Shown: positions 8,249 through 16,655 of the stretch, piece by piece | Numbering within the stretch: the first letter of the stretch is position 1 | Layout of the letters: each line of letters opens with the position of its first letter | Made by a program: the position numbers and the translations under genes | Notes under the pieces: model-generated | Seen by the model: the letters and a program-made list of their open reading frames with translations, nothing else | Told to the model about the DNA's origin: nothing | Database searches by the model: none | Assembly: GCA_949741215.1 (NCBI GenBank) | Contig: CATJLA010000123.1 | Span: 1 to 35,260, forward strand | DNA length: 35,260 bases | Direction: 5' to 3' | Source: an uncultured Oscillospiraceae bacterium | Lineage (GTDB): Bacteria; Bacillota; Clostridia; Oscillospirales; Ruminococcaceae

Positions 8249-9181
8249 TTATTTGCTGTTGGGACGGGCAGCAATGGCGCACCACCCGTTCTGCCGGTGA
8301 ATTTCCAAAATTTGGTAGTTCTGAGCCTGGAGAGCGTCCGCCACCTCCTGCTCCCGGGTATCAATAATCCCGGAGGTGAGGTATACGCCCCCCGGCGCCA
8401 AAAAGCGCTTTACATCCGGGGTAAGGCGCAGAATGACATCCGCAACAATATTGGCGCATACCACCTGAAAGCTTCCTTTTACGTCCACCGCCAGATCGCC
8501 GCAAAGGTAGGCGGCTTTCTCTTCAACGCCGTTAAGCCGGGCGTTTTCCAGGGCTACAGCAACAGCGGTTTTGTCGATATCCACCCCCAAGGCGCTTTGG
8601 GCCCCCAGCAGTACCCCGCAGATCGAAAGAATCCCGCTGCCGCAGCCGATGTCCAGCACCTTGCTGCCGGGCTGTATATATTTTTCCAGCATTTCCAGGC
8701 ACAGGCGGGTAGTTTCGTGGGTACCGGTTCCAAAGGCCATGCCGGGGTCCAGCTTTAATAAGACGTCCCCGTCCTTCCGGTCATACTGCTCCCAGGAGGG
8801 GCAAACCACAATCCGCTGGCCAACCCGCATGGGGTGGTAGTATTTTTTCCAGCCGTAGGCCCAGTCTTCCTCCCGAATATTGGTGGTTTTCAGGATATAG
8901 GGCAGCTGTTCCTCCTCCATCCTCTGGGTTAAAAAGGAGACCGCCTCTGCAGGGTTCTCCTCCGGGCTGATATACAGGTGCAGAATCCCTTTGGTGCGGT
9001 CTTTTTGCAGCAGCTCCTCGTCAATCAGGTCGATGTGGGCAATTTTGGGGGCCTCGGTGGTTAAGTCGGAGTAATCCTCCAAATAAAAGCCGTAGGGCAC
9101 CGCCATTTGAGCAATGGCCGCCCCCTGCTCCAGCAGCGCCACCGGCAGCTCTATCTGAATCTCGGTCCAGTCGTTGGTCAT
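8249..9181 (-). CDS. prmA: Ribosomal protein L11 methyltransferase PrmA
   Basis: A 310-residue class I methyltransferase. An N-terminal substrate-binding domain (about 1-110) is followed by the Rossmann domain with LDPGMAFGTGTHETT at 144-158, the AdoMet loop VLDIGCGSGILSI at 175-187, the acidic strand end GVDID at 199-203 and NIVADV at 244-249, all signature PrmA motifs. It trimethylates lysines and the N-terminus of L11. It heads the prmA-rsmE-VanY-GNAT operon, with a promoter at 9271-9299. Confidence 0.96.
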   Translation of the reverse strand: MTNDWTEIQIELPVALLEQGAAIAQMAVPYGFYLEDYSDLTTEAPKIAHIDLIDEELLQKDRTKGILHLYISPEENPAEAVSFLTQRMEEEQLPYILKTTNIREEDWAYGWKKYYHPMRVGQRIVVCPSWEQYDRKDGDVLLKLDPGMAFGTGTHETTRLCLEMLEKYIQPGSKVLDIGCGSGILSICGVLLGAQSALGVDIDKTAVAVALENARLNGVEEKAAYLCGDLAVDVKGSFQVVCANIVADVILRLTPDVKRFLAPGGVYLTSGIIDTREQEVADALQAQNYQILEIHRQNGWCAIAARPNSK

Positions 9182-9270
9182 AGCAGCATGGTCCTTCCTT
9201 ACAATAAAGTGGTTGCGGCGCAGTGGAAGCTACTTATAAAACAGCAGTCGGTTTCACACAGCGCTCTTCC

Positions 9271-9299
9271 AGTATAATCATTTTTTGAGGGAAGCGCAA
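9271..9299 (-). promoter_or_regulatory. Promoter of the prmA-rsmE operon
   Basis: On the minus strand TTGCGC, 17 bases, TATACT, about 90 bases before the prmA start. The -35 box is a 4/6 match and the -10 box a 5/6 match. Confidence 0.5.
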
Positions 9300-9328
9300 G
9301 GGGATTTTCGCCGGAAGCAGCCAAAAGA

Positions 9329-9628
9329 TTACTGATCTTCCCAATCCGCAAATTTTTCGGTTTTCATCCGCAGGTGGTATTTGCTGCGCAGGGCGGCTAT
9401 TTGGGGCATCAGGGGGGACTTGTGGTGGGCGTCCAGGGCCTGCTGGCTGATCCAGCGGTCGTAAAGCATTACCGTTTCAGGGTCGTCCAGGGGGAAGAAA
9501 TACTCATACCGCTGGCAGCCCTCCTCTGCCCGAACTTGCTCCGCCAGACCGCTGGAGATCATTTCCTCAGCAAATTTGCGGGCGCTGCCGTTGGTTCCCG
9601 TATAATAAATGTGGATGGTCAGGCTCAT
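9329..9628 (-). CDS. ABM-domain monooxygenase-like protein
   Basis: A 99-residue protein of the antibiotic biosynthesis monooxygenase / quinol monooxygenase fold (dimeric ferredoxin-like barrel). It opens with LTIHIYYTGTNGSARKFAEEM, has GCQRYEYFFPLDDPETVMLYDRW in the middle, and WISQQALDAHHKSPLMPQI, where the D-x-H-x-x-S/T-x-x pattern is a hallmark. Such proteins act on quinones, flavins or haem, or simply detoxify small molecules; the substrate is unknown. GGAGG lies seven bases before the ATG. It is transcribed toward prmA but separated by 147 bases with a separate prmA promoter, so probably a single gene. Confidence 0.8.
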   Translation of the reverse strand: MSLTIHIYYTGTNGSARKFAEEMISSGLAEQVRAEEGCQRYEYFFPLDDPETVMLYDRWISQQALDAHHKSPLMPQIAALRSKYHLRMKTEKFADWEDQ

Positions 9629-9845
9629 TTTTTTGCCTCCGTTTTTGTAAATTTTTTGGGACGAAACTGCCGGCTTTCTTTCCCGGGCTTTGGGGGAAAG
9701 GCGGCGGAATTTTTCTGGTTCTGCCGCAATCTGCTCGGGTTTAAGCAGACATACCTACAGGGGCTGCTGCTCCCGCGGGATATAACTGATAATAAACTAC
9801 TACAGTCCTTTGGGAATGTCAAGGCGGGCAGAAAGAGGAAATTTC

Positions 9846-9874
9846 TGTACAATTTCAGAAAAAAGGGGTACAAT
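9846..9874 (+). promoter_or_regulatory. Candidate promoter of the DUF3006 gene
   Basis: TGTACA and TACAAT are separated by 17 bases, about 30 bases before the DUF3006 start codon. The -35 box is poor. The region 9629-9905 between the divergent genes holds this promoter and, on the minus strand, a CGTCCC plus A-tract motif at 9651-9663; nothing else was recognised. Confidence 0.4.
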
Positions 9875-9905
9875 AAAGGGAGTTCAGAAGAAAGAGGTGC
9901 TTTTA

Positions 9906-10076
9906 ATGGAGCCGGTTTTGTATATTGTAGCGGATATTGACGGAGAATATGCTATTTTAAGAACAGAACAGGGGGAGGAAAACCGGGTGGCCATGGCGCT
10001 GCTGCCGCCGGACATCGACCGGGGAAACAAATTGCTGTGGGAGAATTTTCAGTATCAGAGGCTGGAGAAAGCTTGA
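9906..10076 (+). CDS. DUF3006 family protein
   Basis: A 56-residue protein that fits DUF3006: YIVADIDGEYAILRTEQGEE corresponds to the family pattern of a short beta-barrel (aspartate-glycine, YA(V/I)L, then an acidic residue and a polar ligand of the main chain), and VAMALLPPDIDRGNKLLW matches the closing P-x-x-(hydrophobic)-x-x-G-x-x-(hydrophobic) segment. The function of the family is unknown; members are often paired with exported metallo-hydrolases or ComEC-like proteins, not seen here. The ATG at 9906 is preceded by AAGAGGTG; an upstream in-frame start would add residues unlike the family. First plus-strand gene after the strand switch. Confidence 0.75.
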   Translation: MEPVLYIVADIDGEYAILRTEQGEENRVAMALLPPDIDRGNKLLWENFQYQRLEKA

Positions 10077-10101
10077 GGATTCTGCAATGGCGTGGAACAA
10101 A

Positions 10102-10117
10102 TGTTTCACGTGAAACA
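10102..10117. promoter_or_regulatory. parS site 1 (ParB/Spo0J binding)
   Basis: The sequence TGTTTCACGTGAAACA is a perfect 16-bp palindrome identical to the parS consensus bound by ParB/Spo0J in Firmicutes. It sits in the gap between the DUF3006 gene and the CpXC gene. An imperfect half-site (CGTGGAACA) lies just upstream at about 10091. ParB loads here and spreads, recruiting SMC; such sites cluster around the replication origin. Confidence 0.93.
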
Positions 10118-10218
10118 TTAATTTGAAGCGAAAAGGAATCGTGTAGGAGCTAACGCATGTACTTTTCCCTGAAAAGCCGGAGGGCTTTCCGGGGTGCTTG
10201 AGAATGGGATGAGCTGTT

Positions 10219-10233
10219 ACGTCCCCAAAAAAA
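10219..10233 (+). repeat. CGTCC/A-tract motif, copy before the CpXC gene
   Basis: ACGTCCCCAAAAAAA, 34 bases before the CpXC start codon. One of the clearest copies of a short motif that recurs in gaps ahead of genes here. Role unknown. Confidence 0.5.
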
Positions 10234-10266
10234 TTTTTTGATAATGTGAAAGGATGGGAAAGAACA

Positions 10267-10887
10267 ATGTCCAAAGAAGTGAGAATTACCTGCCCCGGCT
10301 GCCGTACGGAGGGCACTGCCTTACTGTGGGATACGATTGATGCTACCTTTAACCAGGAGGAAAAGCGGCGTTTGCTGGACGGGCAGCTGTTTTATCATTA
10401 CTGCGCCAGCTGCGGTAAGGCTACTCCTATTGAGTATCCCTGTGTTTATCATGATAGCGCGGCCTCTGCTGTGGTGCTGTTTTTCCCGGAAGGGGATGGC
10501 TCGCATGATGAGATGATCCCCCAGCCCCCGGAGGGAAGTGCGAATTTAAGACGGGTGCGCTCTGCCCTAAGCCTGGCGGAAAAGGTGAGGATTTTGGACG
10601 GCGGCAGGGACGACCGGGTGATTGAGGTGATGAAGCTGCTGTATGTTTCCCGCCTGAAAAAGGAACGGCCGGAGGCTCAGGTACAGAATGTGCTGTACGA
10701 AAAGCAGGACGGCGTTGAGCAGCTGGTTTTTATCCTGAAAGGGGAGGGGAACCTGGTTTCGGATATTCAGCCGGTGTTTTATGAGCGGGTGGCAAAGGAT
10801 TTTGAGGAGCGGATTCAAAAGGCCACGCCGGACGGCTGGGCTGAGATTGACGGGCACTGGGCGCTGGCGGTTTTGAAAAATAGCTGA
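10267..10887 (+). CDS. CpXC-domain protein
   Basis: A 206-residue protein beginning MSKEVRITCPGCRTEGTALLW and continuing with YHYCASCGKATPIEYPCVYHD. The paired CPGC and CASC motifs, about 36 residues apart, form a predicted zinc ribbon typical of the CpXC family, whose role is unknown. The C-terminal half (about 90-206) is mixed alpha/beta with no recognised domain. The start at 10267 places CPGC at residues 9-12, as usual in the family; an upstream GTG at 10246 has no better ribosome site. It is followed by another cysteine-rich protein, suggesting a shared transcript. Confidence 0.75.
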   Translation: MSKEVRITCPGCRTEGTALLWDTIDATFNQEEKRRLLDGQLFYHYCASCGKATPIEYPCVYHDSAASAVVLFFPEGDGSHDEMIPQPPEGSANLRRVRSALSLAEKVRILDGGRDDRVIEVMKLLYVSRLKKERPEAQVQNVLYEKQDGVEQLVFILKGEGNLVSDIQPVFYERVAKDFEERIQKATPDGWAEIDGHWALAVLKNS

Positions 10888-10973
10888 TGGTCAGGAGCCG
10901 TTTTGCAGGGCCTTCAAAGGCTTTGGGACGGGACTGCTGTGAGAGGTTCCCCGGGAGGAAGGGGGAGCCTCTT

Positions 10974-11486
10974 ATGCTACCTATTATATATGGAAATGAG
11001 GAGAGCGCTGTGTGCCGGGAATGCTATGCTGAAAATAACCGGATAACACCTTTGCGGGGGGCCCGGGAGTGCTTGGAAAAGCATACCCAGTATATTTGCG
11101 GAACCTGCGGGAGATGTATTTGCATTGAAAAGGAGCCGAGGCGGGGGTTGCAGCGGTGGAACTTCCCGTTTGGGAGCATAGAAGACGCGAAGCTATATTT
11201 GCGGACGGCGGAGTATACCAGGAAAAGGCCTTGTGGGATCTATAAGATTGAAAGCGGCACAGGGCGGGTGGCTTATAAAATTTTTGAGGGCCGGGAGGAG
11301 CTGGAAACGTTTTTGCGGAAAAACCCCGGGAAGCTTTGCCAGGGGATGGAGCCGGTGTTTTGGACGCCGGTATACAAGGAGTTCCCGCGGACACAGGTGA
11401 GAAGGCTTACAGAGGAGGAAGCAGCGGCCTATTTGAGGGAGAGGGACCAAAGCTCTACGGCGGACAAAGCGGGAGCTGGTGGGTGA
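10974..11486 (+). CDS. Cysteine-rich protein, putative zinc ribbon
   Basis: A 170-residue protein with two cysteine pairs in the first 50 residues (CRECYAEN, and YICGTCGRCICIEKE), consistent with a zinc-binding module, then a region AKLYLRTAEYTRKRPCGIYKIESGTGRVAYKIFEG and a Lys/Arg/Glu-rich end. I recognise no family; similar small proteins with a treble-clef-like start occur in Clostridia. The ATG at 10974 follows GGGGGAG by six bases; earlier in-frame codons give a cysteine- and arginine-rich leader without a ribosome site. It follows the CpXC gene by 86 bases. Confidence 0.6.
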   Translation: MLPIIYGNEESAVCRECYAENNRITPLRGARECLEKHTQYICGTCGRCICIEKEPRRGLQRWNFPFGSIEDAKLYLRTAEYTRKRPCGIYKIESGTGRVAYKIFEGREELETFLRKNPGKLCQGMEPVFWTPVYKEFPRTQVRRLTEEEAAAYLRERDQSSTADKAGAGG

Positions 11487-11707
11487 GGGTGCCTGCTTTG
11501 GGATGGTGTGGGGGAGATTTTGGGAAGGTTGCAGATATTTTGAGGTGAAATGAGTTTTTATTTTTTGGAGAGCTTTTGAACAGGTTTCAGAGACAGAATA
11601 GAAAAATGACAAATAGTATAATTTTTTGCAAATATACAAAAATAAAAAGCGGATAGGCAGAGACCGGGCCAAAACTGCCTGCGGCTGTTTTGGGGGTGCT
11701 GTGGGCC

Positions 11708-11741
11708 TTGGGGACGTGAGTGGCTTGGAGACGTCCCCCAA
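11708..11741 (+). repeat. Hairpin carrying the CGTCC/A-tract motif, upstream of flgM
   Basis: TTGGGGACGT pairs with ACGTCCCC-CAA (one bulge) around a 13-base loop, followed by a run of A rather than T, so it is not a normal terminator on the plus strand. It is the best-structured copy of the recurring CGTCC/A-tract motif. The rest of the 407-bp gap 11487-11892 is AT-rich around 11560-11650 and has no gene that I can support; no convincing sigma-28 promoter was found. Confidence 0.5.
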
Positions 11742-11892
11742 AAAATATTAGGAAATATGACGGATTTTAAGGAAATGTGCCCCTTTTATGACTGCTGCAG
11801 CGGAATTTGTACCCCGCTGCTTTAGTTTTTTGGGGCATGGACGAATAAATCAAGTAAGAAAACTTTTGCTACGAAATCGGGGGGATACTGTA

Positions 11893-12213
11893 ATGAAAAT
11901 CAATCCGACAACAGCCTACCTTGCTTATAATAAGGCGGCTGAAAGCACCTATGCTCCCCGGCAGATGGGGCTTCACTTTGAGGATGCTATGCCCAAAAAT
12001 GAAAGCGTGAATACGGATCAGATTCAGATTAGCCCGCAGGGTACCCGCAAAATGGAAATAGAACAGCTGACTAAGGCGGTTTCTGCGGAATATCAGCAGG
12101 CGACGCCGCCGGAAAAGCTGGAAAGCCTGCGCAATGCGGTGCAGAACAAGGCTTACTATGTTCCTACCGGCGATTTGGCTGAGGCTATGATGAAGCACTG
12201 GTTTTTAGCGTAA
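11893..12213 (+). CDS. flgM: Anti-sigma-28 factor FlgM
   Basis: A 106-residue protein whose second half fits FlgM: DQIQISPQGTRKMEIEQLTKAV, then PPEKLESLRNAVQNKAYYVPTGDLAEAMMKHW, where the R-x-x-(I/V)-x-x-x-x-Y-x-(V/P)-x-x-x-x-(I/L)-A-x-x-(M/L) pattern is the helix pair that grips the flagellar sigma factor. FlgM holds late flagellar genes silent until hook completion, then is exported. The start ATG at 11893 follows GGGGGATA. It is the first gene of the flgM-flgN-flgK-flgL series, the same order as in Bacillus. Confidence 0.88.
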   Translation: MKINPTTAYLAYNKAAESTYAPRQMGLHFEDAMPKNESVNTDQIQISPQGTRKMEIEQLTKAVSAEYQQATPPEKLESLRNAVQNKAYYVPTGDLAEAMMKHWFLA

Positions 12214-12300
12214 TGCCGCGGATTGTGATGATGCGCTTACGTCTATGCCGATAGCTTTGGGTTGAAAAGGTTATGAAATATACGAACGGGAGTGAAAAAC

Positions 12301-12759
12301 TTGCAGCTTGATTCTTACCGCACCTTTTTGGAGGGTTATGTCCAGTTTTTGGAGAAGGCCGCAGAGGACGAGGCAGAAAAGTATGGGGCGATGGTGTCTT
12401 ACGATGCCAAGAAGATGAACCGTGCGGTTTCCGGCCAGCAGGCGGTGAACATGCAACTGGAAAAACTGGAGCAGCAGCGGGAGGAGGAGCAGAGAAAGGC
12501 GGGCTTTGAGGGGCTTACCTTTTTTGAGATTTTAGAGCGGCTGAATGATGAGGACCGGGCGGAATTTGCCCAGCTGTTTACCCGGTTCGGCAAAGCGGTA
12601 TATGAGATTAAATTCCTGAACGGCAAGGCGATGCGCTTTGCTCAGGAGGGCCTGCAGACGCTGGGAAAGCAGGAGAAACAGGTGGCTTCACCCTATACGG
12701 CCAGCGGCAAGCAGAAGGATGGGGCGGCCGGAGTTCCGTTTTTTGAGACACAAATCTAA
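12301..12759 (+). CDS. flgN: Flagellar export chaperone FlgN-like
   Basis: A 152-residue, almost entirely helical protein (QFLEKAAEDEAEKYGAMVSYDAKKMNRAV, then LEKLEQQREEEQRKAGF) with the L-x-x-x-L heptads of the FlgN fold and the typical segment GLTFFEILERLNDEDRAEFAQLFTRFGKAV. FlgN escorts FlgK and FlgL to the export gate. The identification rests on this helical character and its position between flgM and flgK. The TTG at 12301 is preferred over a GTG at 12292, because GGGAG lies at a proper distance only from the TTG. Confidence 0.8.
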   Translation: MQLDSYRTFLEGYVQFLEKAAEDEAEKYGAMVSYDAKKMNRAVSGQQAVNMQLEKLEQQREEEQRKAGFEGLTFFEILERLNDEDRAEFAQLFTRFGKAVYEIKFLNGKAMRFAQEGLQTLGKQEKQVASPYTASGKQKDGAAGVPFFETQI

Positions 12760-12786
12760 CAACTTGAGTAATTGGAGGGATACACT

Positions 12787-14370
12787 TTGTATTTGAGACC
12801 GACTTTTATGGGGTTTGAAACAGCAAAGCGGGGCTTGACTGCGTCGCAGAAGGGGCTGGATATTGCAGGACAGAACCTGGTGAACTGGGATTCCGCCGGG
12901 TATACCAGACAGAGAATTACACAGGTTGCCATTGCTACTGACTCTTACCGCTCCCGCTATTCCGCCAGCAAGGTGGGAATAGCCGGCCAGGGTGTGGATA
13001 TTACCGGGATTGACCAGACCAGAGATACGTTTTTGGATAAGCGGTATCGGGAAGAGACCAGTGACGTTGGGTATTTTGAGCAGTCTTCTACGATTTTGAA
13101 TGATATTCAGGCGGCGCTGAACGAGTATAACCCCAAGAATGACACCGGGCTGCGCAGCGCTATTTTAAGTGTAAACGACGCACTGCAGAATTTCTCTACC
13201 CATGCGTATTCTGAGACTTATGCCAATATTGTGGCTACTGAGTTTAAGAATTTGGCGCAGACGCTGCAGCAGGTGAGCAGCAAGCTGCAGAACGCGCGGG
13301 ACCAGCAGGTTTACGATCTGGACGTGTCGGTGCAGAACGTCAACAAGATGCTGCAGCAGGTGGCTGGACTGAACAAGACCATTATGGATGATGTGGCCCA
13401 GCGGAGAGACAGCGCTTATTTTGGGCCAAACGAGCTGCTTGACGAGCGGAATTTGCTGCTTGACGAGCTCTCGAAATACATGGATTTGGAGTACAGCACC
13501 AACGGTGACGGCACTGTAACCGTGATGGTGAATGATCATATTGTAGTAAGCGGCAAGAATTACGACAAGCTGATGATGGTGGAAAACCCTGATACCGACG
13601 TGGTTGGTGTGCGGTGGGTTTCAACCAATGATACTGCGAATATTCAGAGCGGGTCGATAAAGGCCTCGGTGGATTACCTGAATGGACGGGGGCCGGCGCT
13701 GAAGAATCCTGGTGAGACCATTGAGAAGGGATTCTTCTATTATCAGGATCAGCTGGATACTTTGGCACAGACCTTGGCTAATGTGGTGAATCAGGTAATT
13801 CCTGAGGTGGATGCGGACGGAAATATTAAGACCGATGACAACGGAAATACCATTTACCGCAAGTTGCTGGGCGGACTTAGCGATGAGATGGGTGCGGACG
13901 GCAAGTATCATGTGAAGGATGATGTGCCGATTACGGCAAATAATCTTTCTATTACCGACCAGTGGAGCGCTGACCCTGGGTATGTAATTGTACAGAGAAA
14001 CGAAGAGGGCGCTACCGAGAACGTGAGTAACTATGCGCTGGCACTGGCCCAGGCGATGTCTGACGGGGTGCATTTGTTTGATGGAAACGGCTCGGAATTT
14101 AACGGAACCTTTTTGGACTATATTAAGGGGTATGTGACTACCCTGGCTGAGGATGTCTCTTATGCGGAAAACCGGCATACGGCTACCTCGGTAATTCAGG
14201 CGAACCTGAATGACAGCCGGGATGAAGTTGCCGGCGTTGTGGTGGACGAAGAGGTTGCCAACGTGATGCTGTACCAGAAGACGCTTTCGGCTGCTTCTCG
14301 ACTGATGACCGCAATGGATGAGGCGCTGGACGTAATTGTAAACAAAACCGGCCTGGTAGGCCGTTCATAA
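12787..14370 (+). CDS. flgK: Flagellar hook-associated protein 1 FlgK
   Basis: A 527-residue hook-filament junction protein. The N-terminal D0 helix reads FMGFETAKRGLTASQKGLDIAGQNLVNWDSAGYTRQR, the family signature, and the C-terminal D0 helix reads VVDEEVANVMLYQKTLSAASRLMTAMDEALDVIVNKTG. The middle is the usual variable domain. The TTG at 12787 lies seven bases after GGAGGG; the nearer in-frame TTG at 12772 overlaps that ribosome site. It is followed 26 bases later by flgL. Confidence 0.95.
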   Translation: MYLRPTFMGFETAKRGLTASQKGLDIAGQNLVNWDSAGYTRQRITQVAIATDSYRSRYSASKVGIAGQGVDITGIDQTRDTFLDKRYREETSDVGYFEQSSTILNDIQAALNEYNPKNDTGLRSAILSVNDALQNFSTHAYSETYANIVATEFKNLAQTLQQVSSKLQNARDQQVYDLDVSVQNVNKMLQQVAGLNKTIMDDVAQRRDSAYFGPNELLDERNLLLDELSKYMDLEYSTNGDGTVTVMVNDHIVVSGKNYDKLMMVENPDTDVVGVRWVSTNDTANIQSGSIKASVDYLNGRGPALKNPGETIEKGFFYYQDQLDTLAQTLANVVNQVIPEVDADGNIKTDDNGNTIYRKLLGGLSDEMGADGKYHVKDDVPITANNLSITDQWSADPGYVIVQRNEEGATENVSNYALALAQAMSDGVHLFDGNGSEFNGTFLDYIKGYVTTLAEDVSYAENRHTATSVIQANLNDSRDEVAGVVVDEEVANVMLYQKTLSAASRLMTAMDEALDVIVNKTGLVGRS

Positions 14371-14396
14371 AAACCGCTGAGAAAGGATGAGATAGC

Positions 14397-15536
14397 ATGA
14401 GAGTTGCACAGCGGATGATGAGCCGCAATTATATGAAGCAGATGAATACCACTCTTTCCAAGCGGGCAGAGAGCCTGGAGAGAGGGAGTTCCGGCTTGGC
14501 GTTTAAAAAGCTTTCGGATAATGTGGCTGACGGCGCAAGAGCGATGCATATTCAGGAGGAGCGGTACCACAATACCCAGCAGCTGAATAATGTGAAGGAT
14601 CTGTATGAAGAGATGAAGTCGGTTGACACCAATATGGGCGCTATTCATTCGATTCTGCAGTCTGTTGAGGAAAGATGCCTGGAGGCGATGAGCGAGACCT
14701 TTGGGCAGAGTAAGCGGGATATTTTGGCGAAGGAAATTGGCAACTGGCAGCAGGAGATTTTGCAGTATGCTAACGCGCAGTATTCCGGCAAGTATTTGTT
14801 CAGTAATGCTCAGAACAGCAGCCAGCCTTTTACCGTAAATGAAGAAAACGGCAAGCTGATGTTTAACGGGGTGCAGGTGGATCAGATTTACCAGGATACG
14901 GTGGACAGAAAATATTATTATGACGCCGTTAAGCTGGATGCCAATGGGCAGCCGATTCAGGCAATGGAAGCTGACGGAGTTACCCCTAAGGTTGACGCTG
15001 ACGGAAACCCGGTTTGGGAAACGGAGAAGACCCAGGTGCCTTTCAGTGATGAGATTTATGCGGATGTGGGCATGGGGCTGAAAATTTCTAGCGATGTGCA
15101 GGCGGACCCCAGAACAGCGTTCCAGATTTCTTTCTCCGGATTGACGCTGATGGGCTTTGGCGAATCGGTTACCGGGCATGACGGGACGCCAGAGGTTGCC
15201 TCTAATGTATATGATTTGCTGACACAGATTCAGAATGCGTTGACGCCGGCGCTGGACAAAACCGCTTTGGATGATTACCACCGGCAGTTGGTGGAGCTTA
15301 CCGATGATGTGGGCCTTACCAGAACGGATTTGGGTACCCGGATGACCTTCCTGGAACGGACAGAGAACCGGCTGGAAGAGGAAATTAAGAATATGACCGA
15401 GTTGGAAACCGGGTTGGTTTCCTCTGACCCTGCAAACGAAGCGATGAAGATGAAGGAATGCGAGTATGCGTGGTTGGCGGTTTTACAGCTGGGAAGCAAG
15501 GTTTTGCCTTCCTCCTTGTTGGATTTTATGAGTTAA
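14397..15536 (+). CDS. flgL: Flagellar hook-associated protein 3 FlgL
   Basis: A 379-residue junction protein of the flagellin family. The N-terminal RVAQRMMSRNYMKQMNTTLSKRAESLERGSSGLAFKKLSDNVADGARAM is the flagellin-like D0/D1 helix and the C-terminal helices (TRTDLGTRMTFLERTENRLEEE, then PANEAMKMKECEYAWLAVLQLGSKVLPSSLLDFM) close it. Its core, about residues 175-230, contains DG-rich turns (DADGNPVWETEKTQ). It is slightly longer than Bacillus FlgL, due to this insertion. It works with FlgK in the junction. AGGATGAGATAGC precedes the ATG. Confidence 0.95.
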   Translation: MRVAQRMMSRNYMKQMNTTLSKRAESLERGSSGLAFKKLSDNVADGARAMHIQEERYHNTQQLNNVKDLYEEMKSVDTNMGAIHSILQSVEERCLEAMSETFGQSKRDILAKEIGNWQQEILQYANAQYSGKYLFSNAQNSSQPFTVNEENGKLMFNGVQVDQIYQDTVDRKYYYDAVKLDANGQPIQAMEADGVTPKVDADGNPVWETEKTQVPFSDEIYADVGMGLKISSDVQADPRTAFQISFSGLTLMGFGESVTGHDGTPEVASNVYDLLTQIQNALTPALDKTALDDYHRQLVELTDDVGLTRTDLGTRMTFLERTENRLEEEIKNMTELETGLVSSDPANEAMKMKECEYAWLAVLQLGSKVLPSSLLDFMS

Positions 15537-15566
15537 TTGAGGAAATAGCAGAGAGAGGGTGTTAGT

Positions 15567-16163
15567 GTGCAACTGCTCAAGATAACAAATATTCCGATTG
15601 AATATAATATCAGTACCGAGCCCGGCAGGCTGGAGCTGAAACAGTCTCAAAATCCACGGCAGCGTATGAGTCATGATCCGTCACAAATGAATATCAAATC
15701 ACAGAATATTCAGGTGCGGTTGGATACTACAGAGCTGCGGGCAAGTTTGAATCAGAGAAATCCCAGCGATTTTGCTGAGTATTACGCCAATAGAGGGCGG
15801 CAGAATAGTTATCAGTTTATCGGCGACAATGTGCAGATGGGCAACCAGATGTCCCAAATTCAGGACGGGGTGACCATTAGCCAGATTATGCGGCAGAAGA
15901 TGTTGGAGTCACCAGATATTTACACCACCTTTTTGCCCTCGGCGCCGACAGATATCTCCTGGCAGCCTCAGGAGCTGAATTTGGATTATGATCCTGGTTC
16001 TCTGAAATTTGACTGGGAGATTATGCGCAACCAGATGGATTATATCCCTGGCAAGTTCAATTTCAGCATCACGCAGTACCCGGAGGTAAAGGTTGAATAT
16101 TTGGGTACGCCGGTGTATGTTCCCCCCAGTGCGGACCCCAACTATGAGGGTGAAAGCGCCTGA
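15567..16163 (+). CDS. YviE-like (DUF6470) flagellar-cluster protein
   Basis: A 198-residue protein of the YviE/DUF6470 type, found between flgL and fliW in many Firmicutes. It starts LLKITNIPIEYNISTEPGRLELKQ, which matches the family's beta start, then an extended Gln/Asn-rich middle (SDFAEYYANRGRQNSYQFIGDNVQ) and ends with YDPGSLKFDWE and FSITQYPEVKVEYLGTPVYVPPS. The function is unknown. The GTG at 15567 follows GAGAGGGTG. It is probably the last gene of the flgM-to-yviE transcript because a terminator follows at 16226. Confidence 0.85.
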   Translation: MQLLKITNIPIEYNISTEPGRLELKQSQNPRQRMSHDPSQMNIKSQNIQVRLDTTELRASLNQRNPSDFAEYYANRGRQNSYQFIGDNVQMGNQMSQIQDGVTISQIMRQKMLESPDIYTTFLPSAPTDISWQPQELNLDYDPGSLKFDWEIMRNQMDYIPGKFNFSITQYPEVKVEYLGTPVYVPPSADPNYEGESA

Positions 16164-16225
16164 TTTCCAGGACGTTGTTACAGCTTTATGTTACAAAGAT
16201 TATAGTTGATTTGCGCAGTAAGTTA

Positions 16226-16264
16226 GAAAACGGCTGTGCGGCAAGTTCCGCATGGCCGTTTTTG
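16226..16264 (+). terminator. Terminator after the YviE-like gene
   Basis: AAAACGGC pairs with GCCGTTTT, with an inner TGCGG/CCGCA stem and a short loop, followed by five T. It separates the flgM-yviE unit from fliW. A TATAAT at 16265-16270 directly after it might start a new transcript, but no -35 box is clear. Confidence 0.8.
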
Positions 16265-16580
16265 TATAATGAGCAGCGGCTTTAATGAGGCGGCGCGGCG
16301 GCAGGTGTGCTGTTACGTCAACTTTTTAATATGTGGCGATGAGGGATATTTGATATCTGGATGCCGGATTGGCGGAGCAGCTATACCGGTAGTATAACGT
16401 GGCGGTGGTGGATCACTTTGCGCAGGATGGAATGACACCTTTTGGCTTAAGGCTGTTGCTAAGCGGCGTAATTAGTTTTGTTGGTTGGTGCATTGCCGCA
16501 GTACATACGGTTGAGCCGTATGCCAGGAGCATGGTTTTTGGCTGCTTGGGCGGTAGGGACTGGTTATGCGTTTTGGACAC

Positions 16581-16612
16581 AAAAAAGCAGTCCTTTGCGA
16601 GGCAAAGGCTGC
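16581..16612 (+). other. Hairpin in the fliW leader
   Basis: GCAGTCCTTTGC pairs with GCAAAGGCTGC (one bulged T) around a 3-base loop. Six A precede it and no T-run follows on the plus strand; a CGTCT plus A-tract motif follows immediately at 16615-16627. It ends about 43 bases before the fliW start. Read on the minus strand it has a T-run and looks like a terminator, but no minus gene feeds it. The rest of 16265-16580 holds no gene I can support. Confidence 0.55.
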
Positions 16613-16655
16613 AGACGTCTTAAAAAACATAAAAAAGGCGAGGAGGAAAGGCCCT

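Noticed and set aside
9629-10117. Replication origin at the strand switch
   Set aside because: parS alone does not make an origin; no dnaA gene and no cluster of TTATCCACA boxes was seen here.
12247-12254. GCCGATAG as a flagellar-sigma -10 box before flgN
   Set aside because: No TAAA at the required distance, and flgN is more simply read from the flgM transcript.
16399-16623. Short plus-strand frame (74 codons, GTG start) before fliW, plus an overlapping frame at 16478-16690
   Set aside because: Odd composition, no ribosome site, and the end overlaps a hairpin and the fliW leader; no family recognised.
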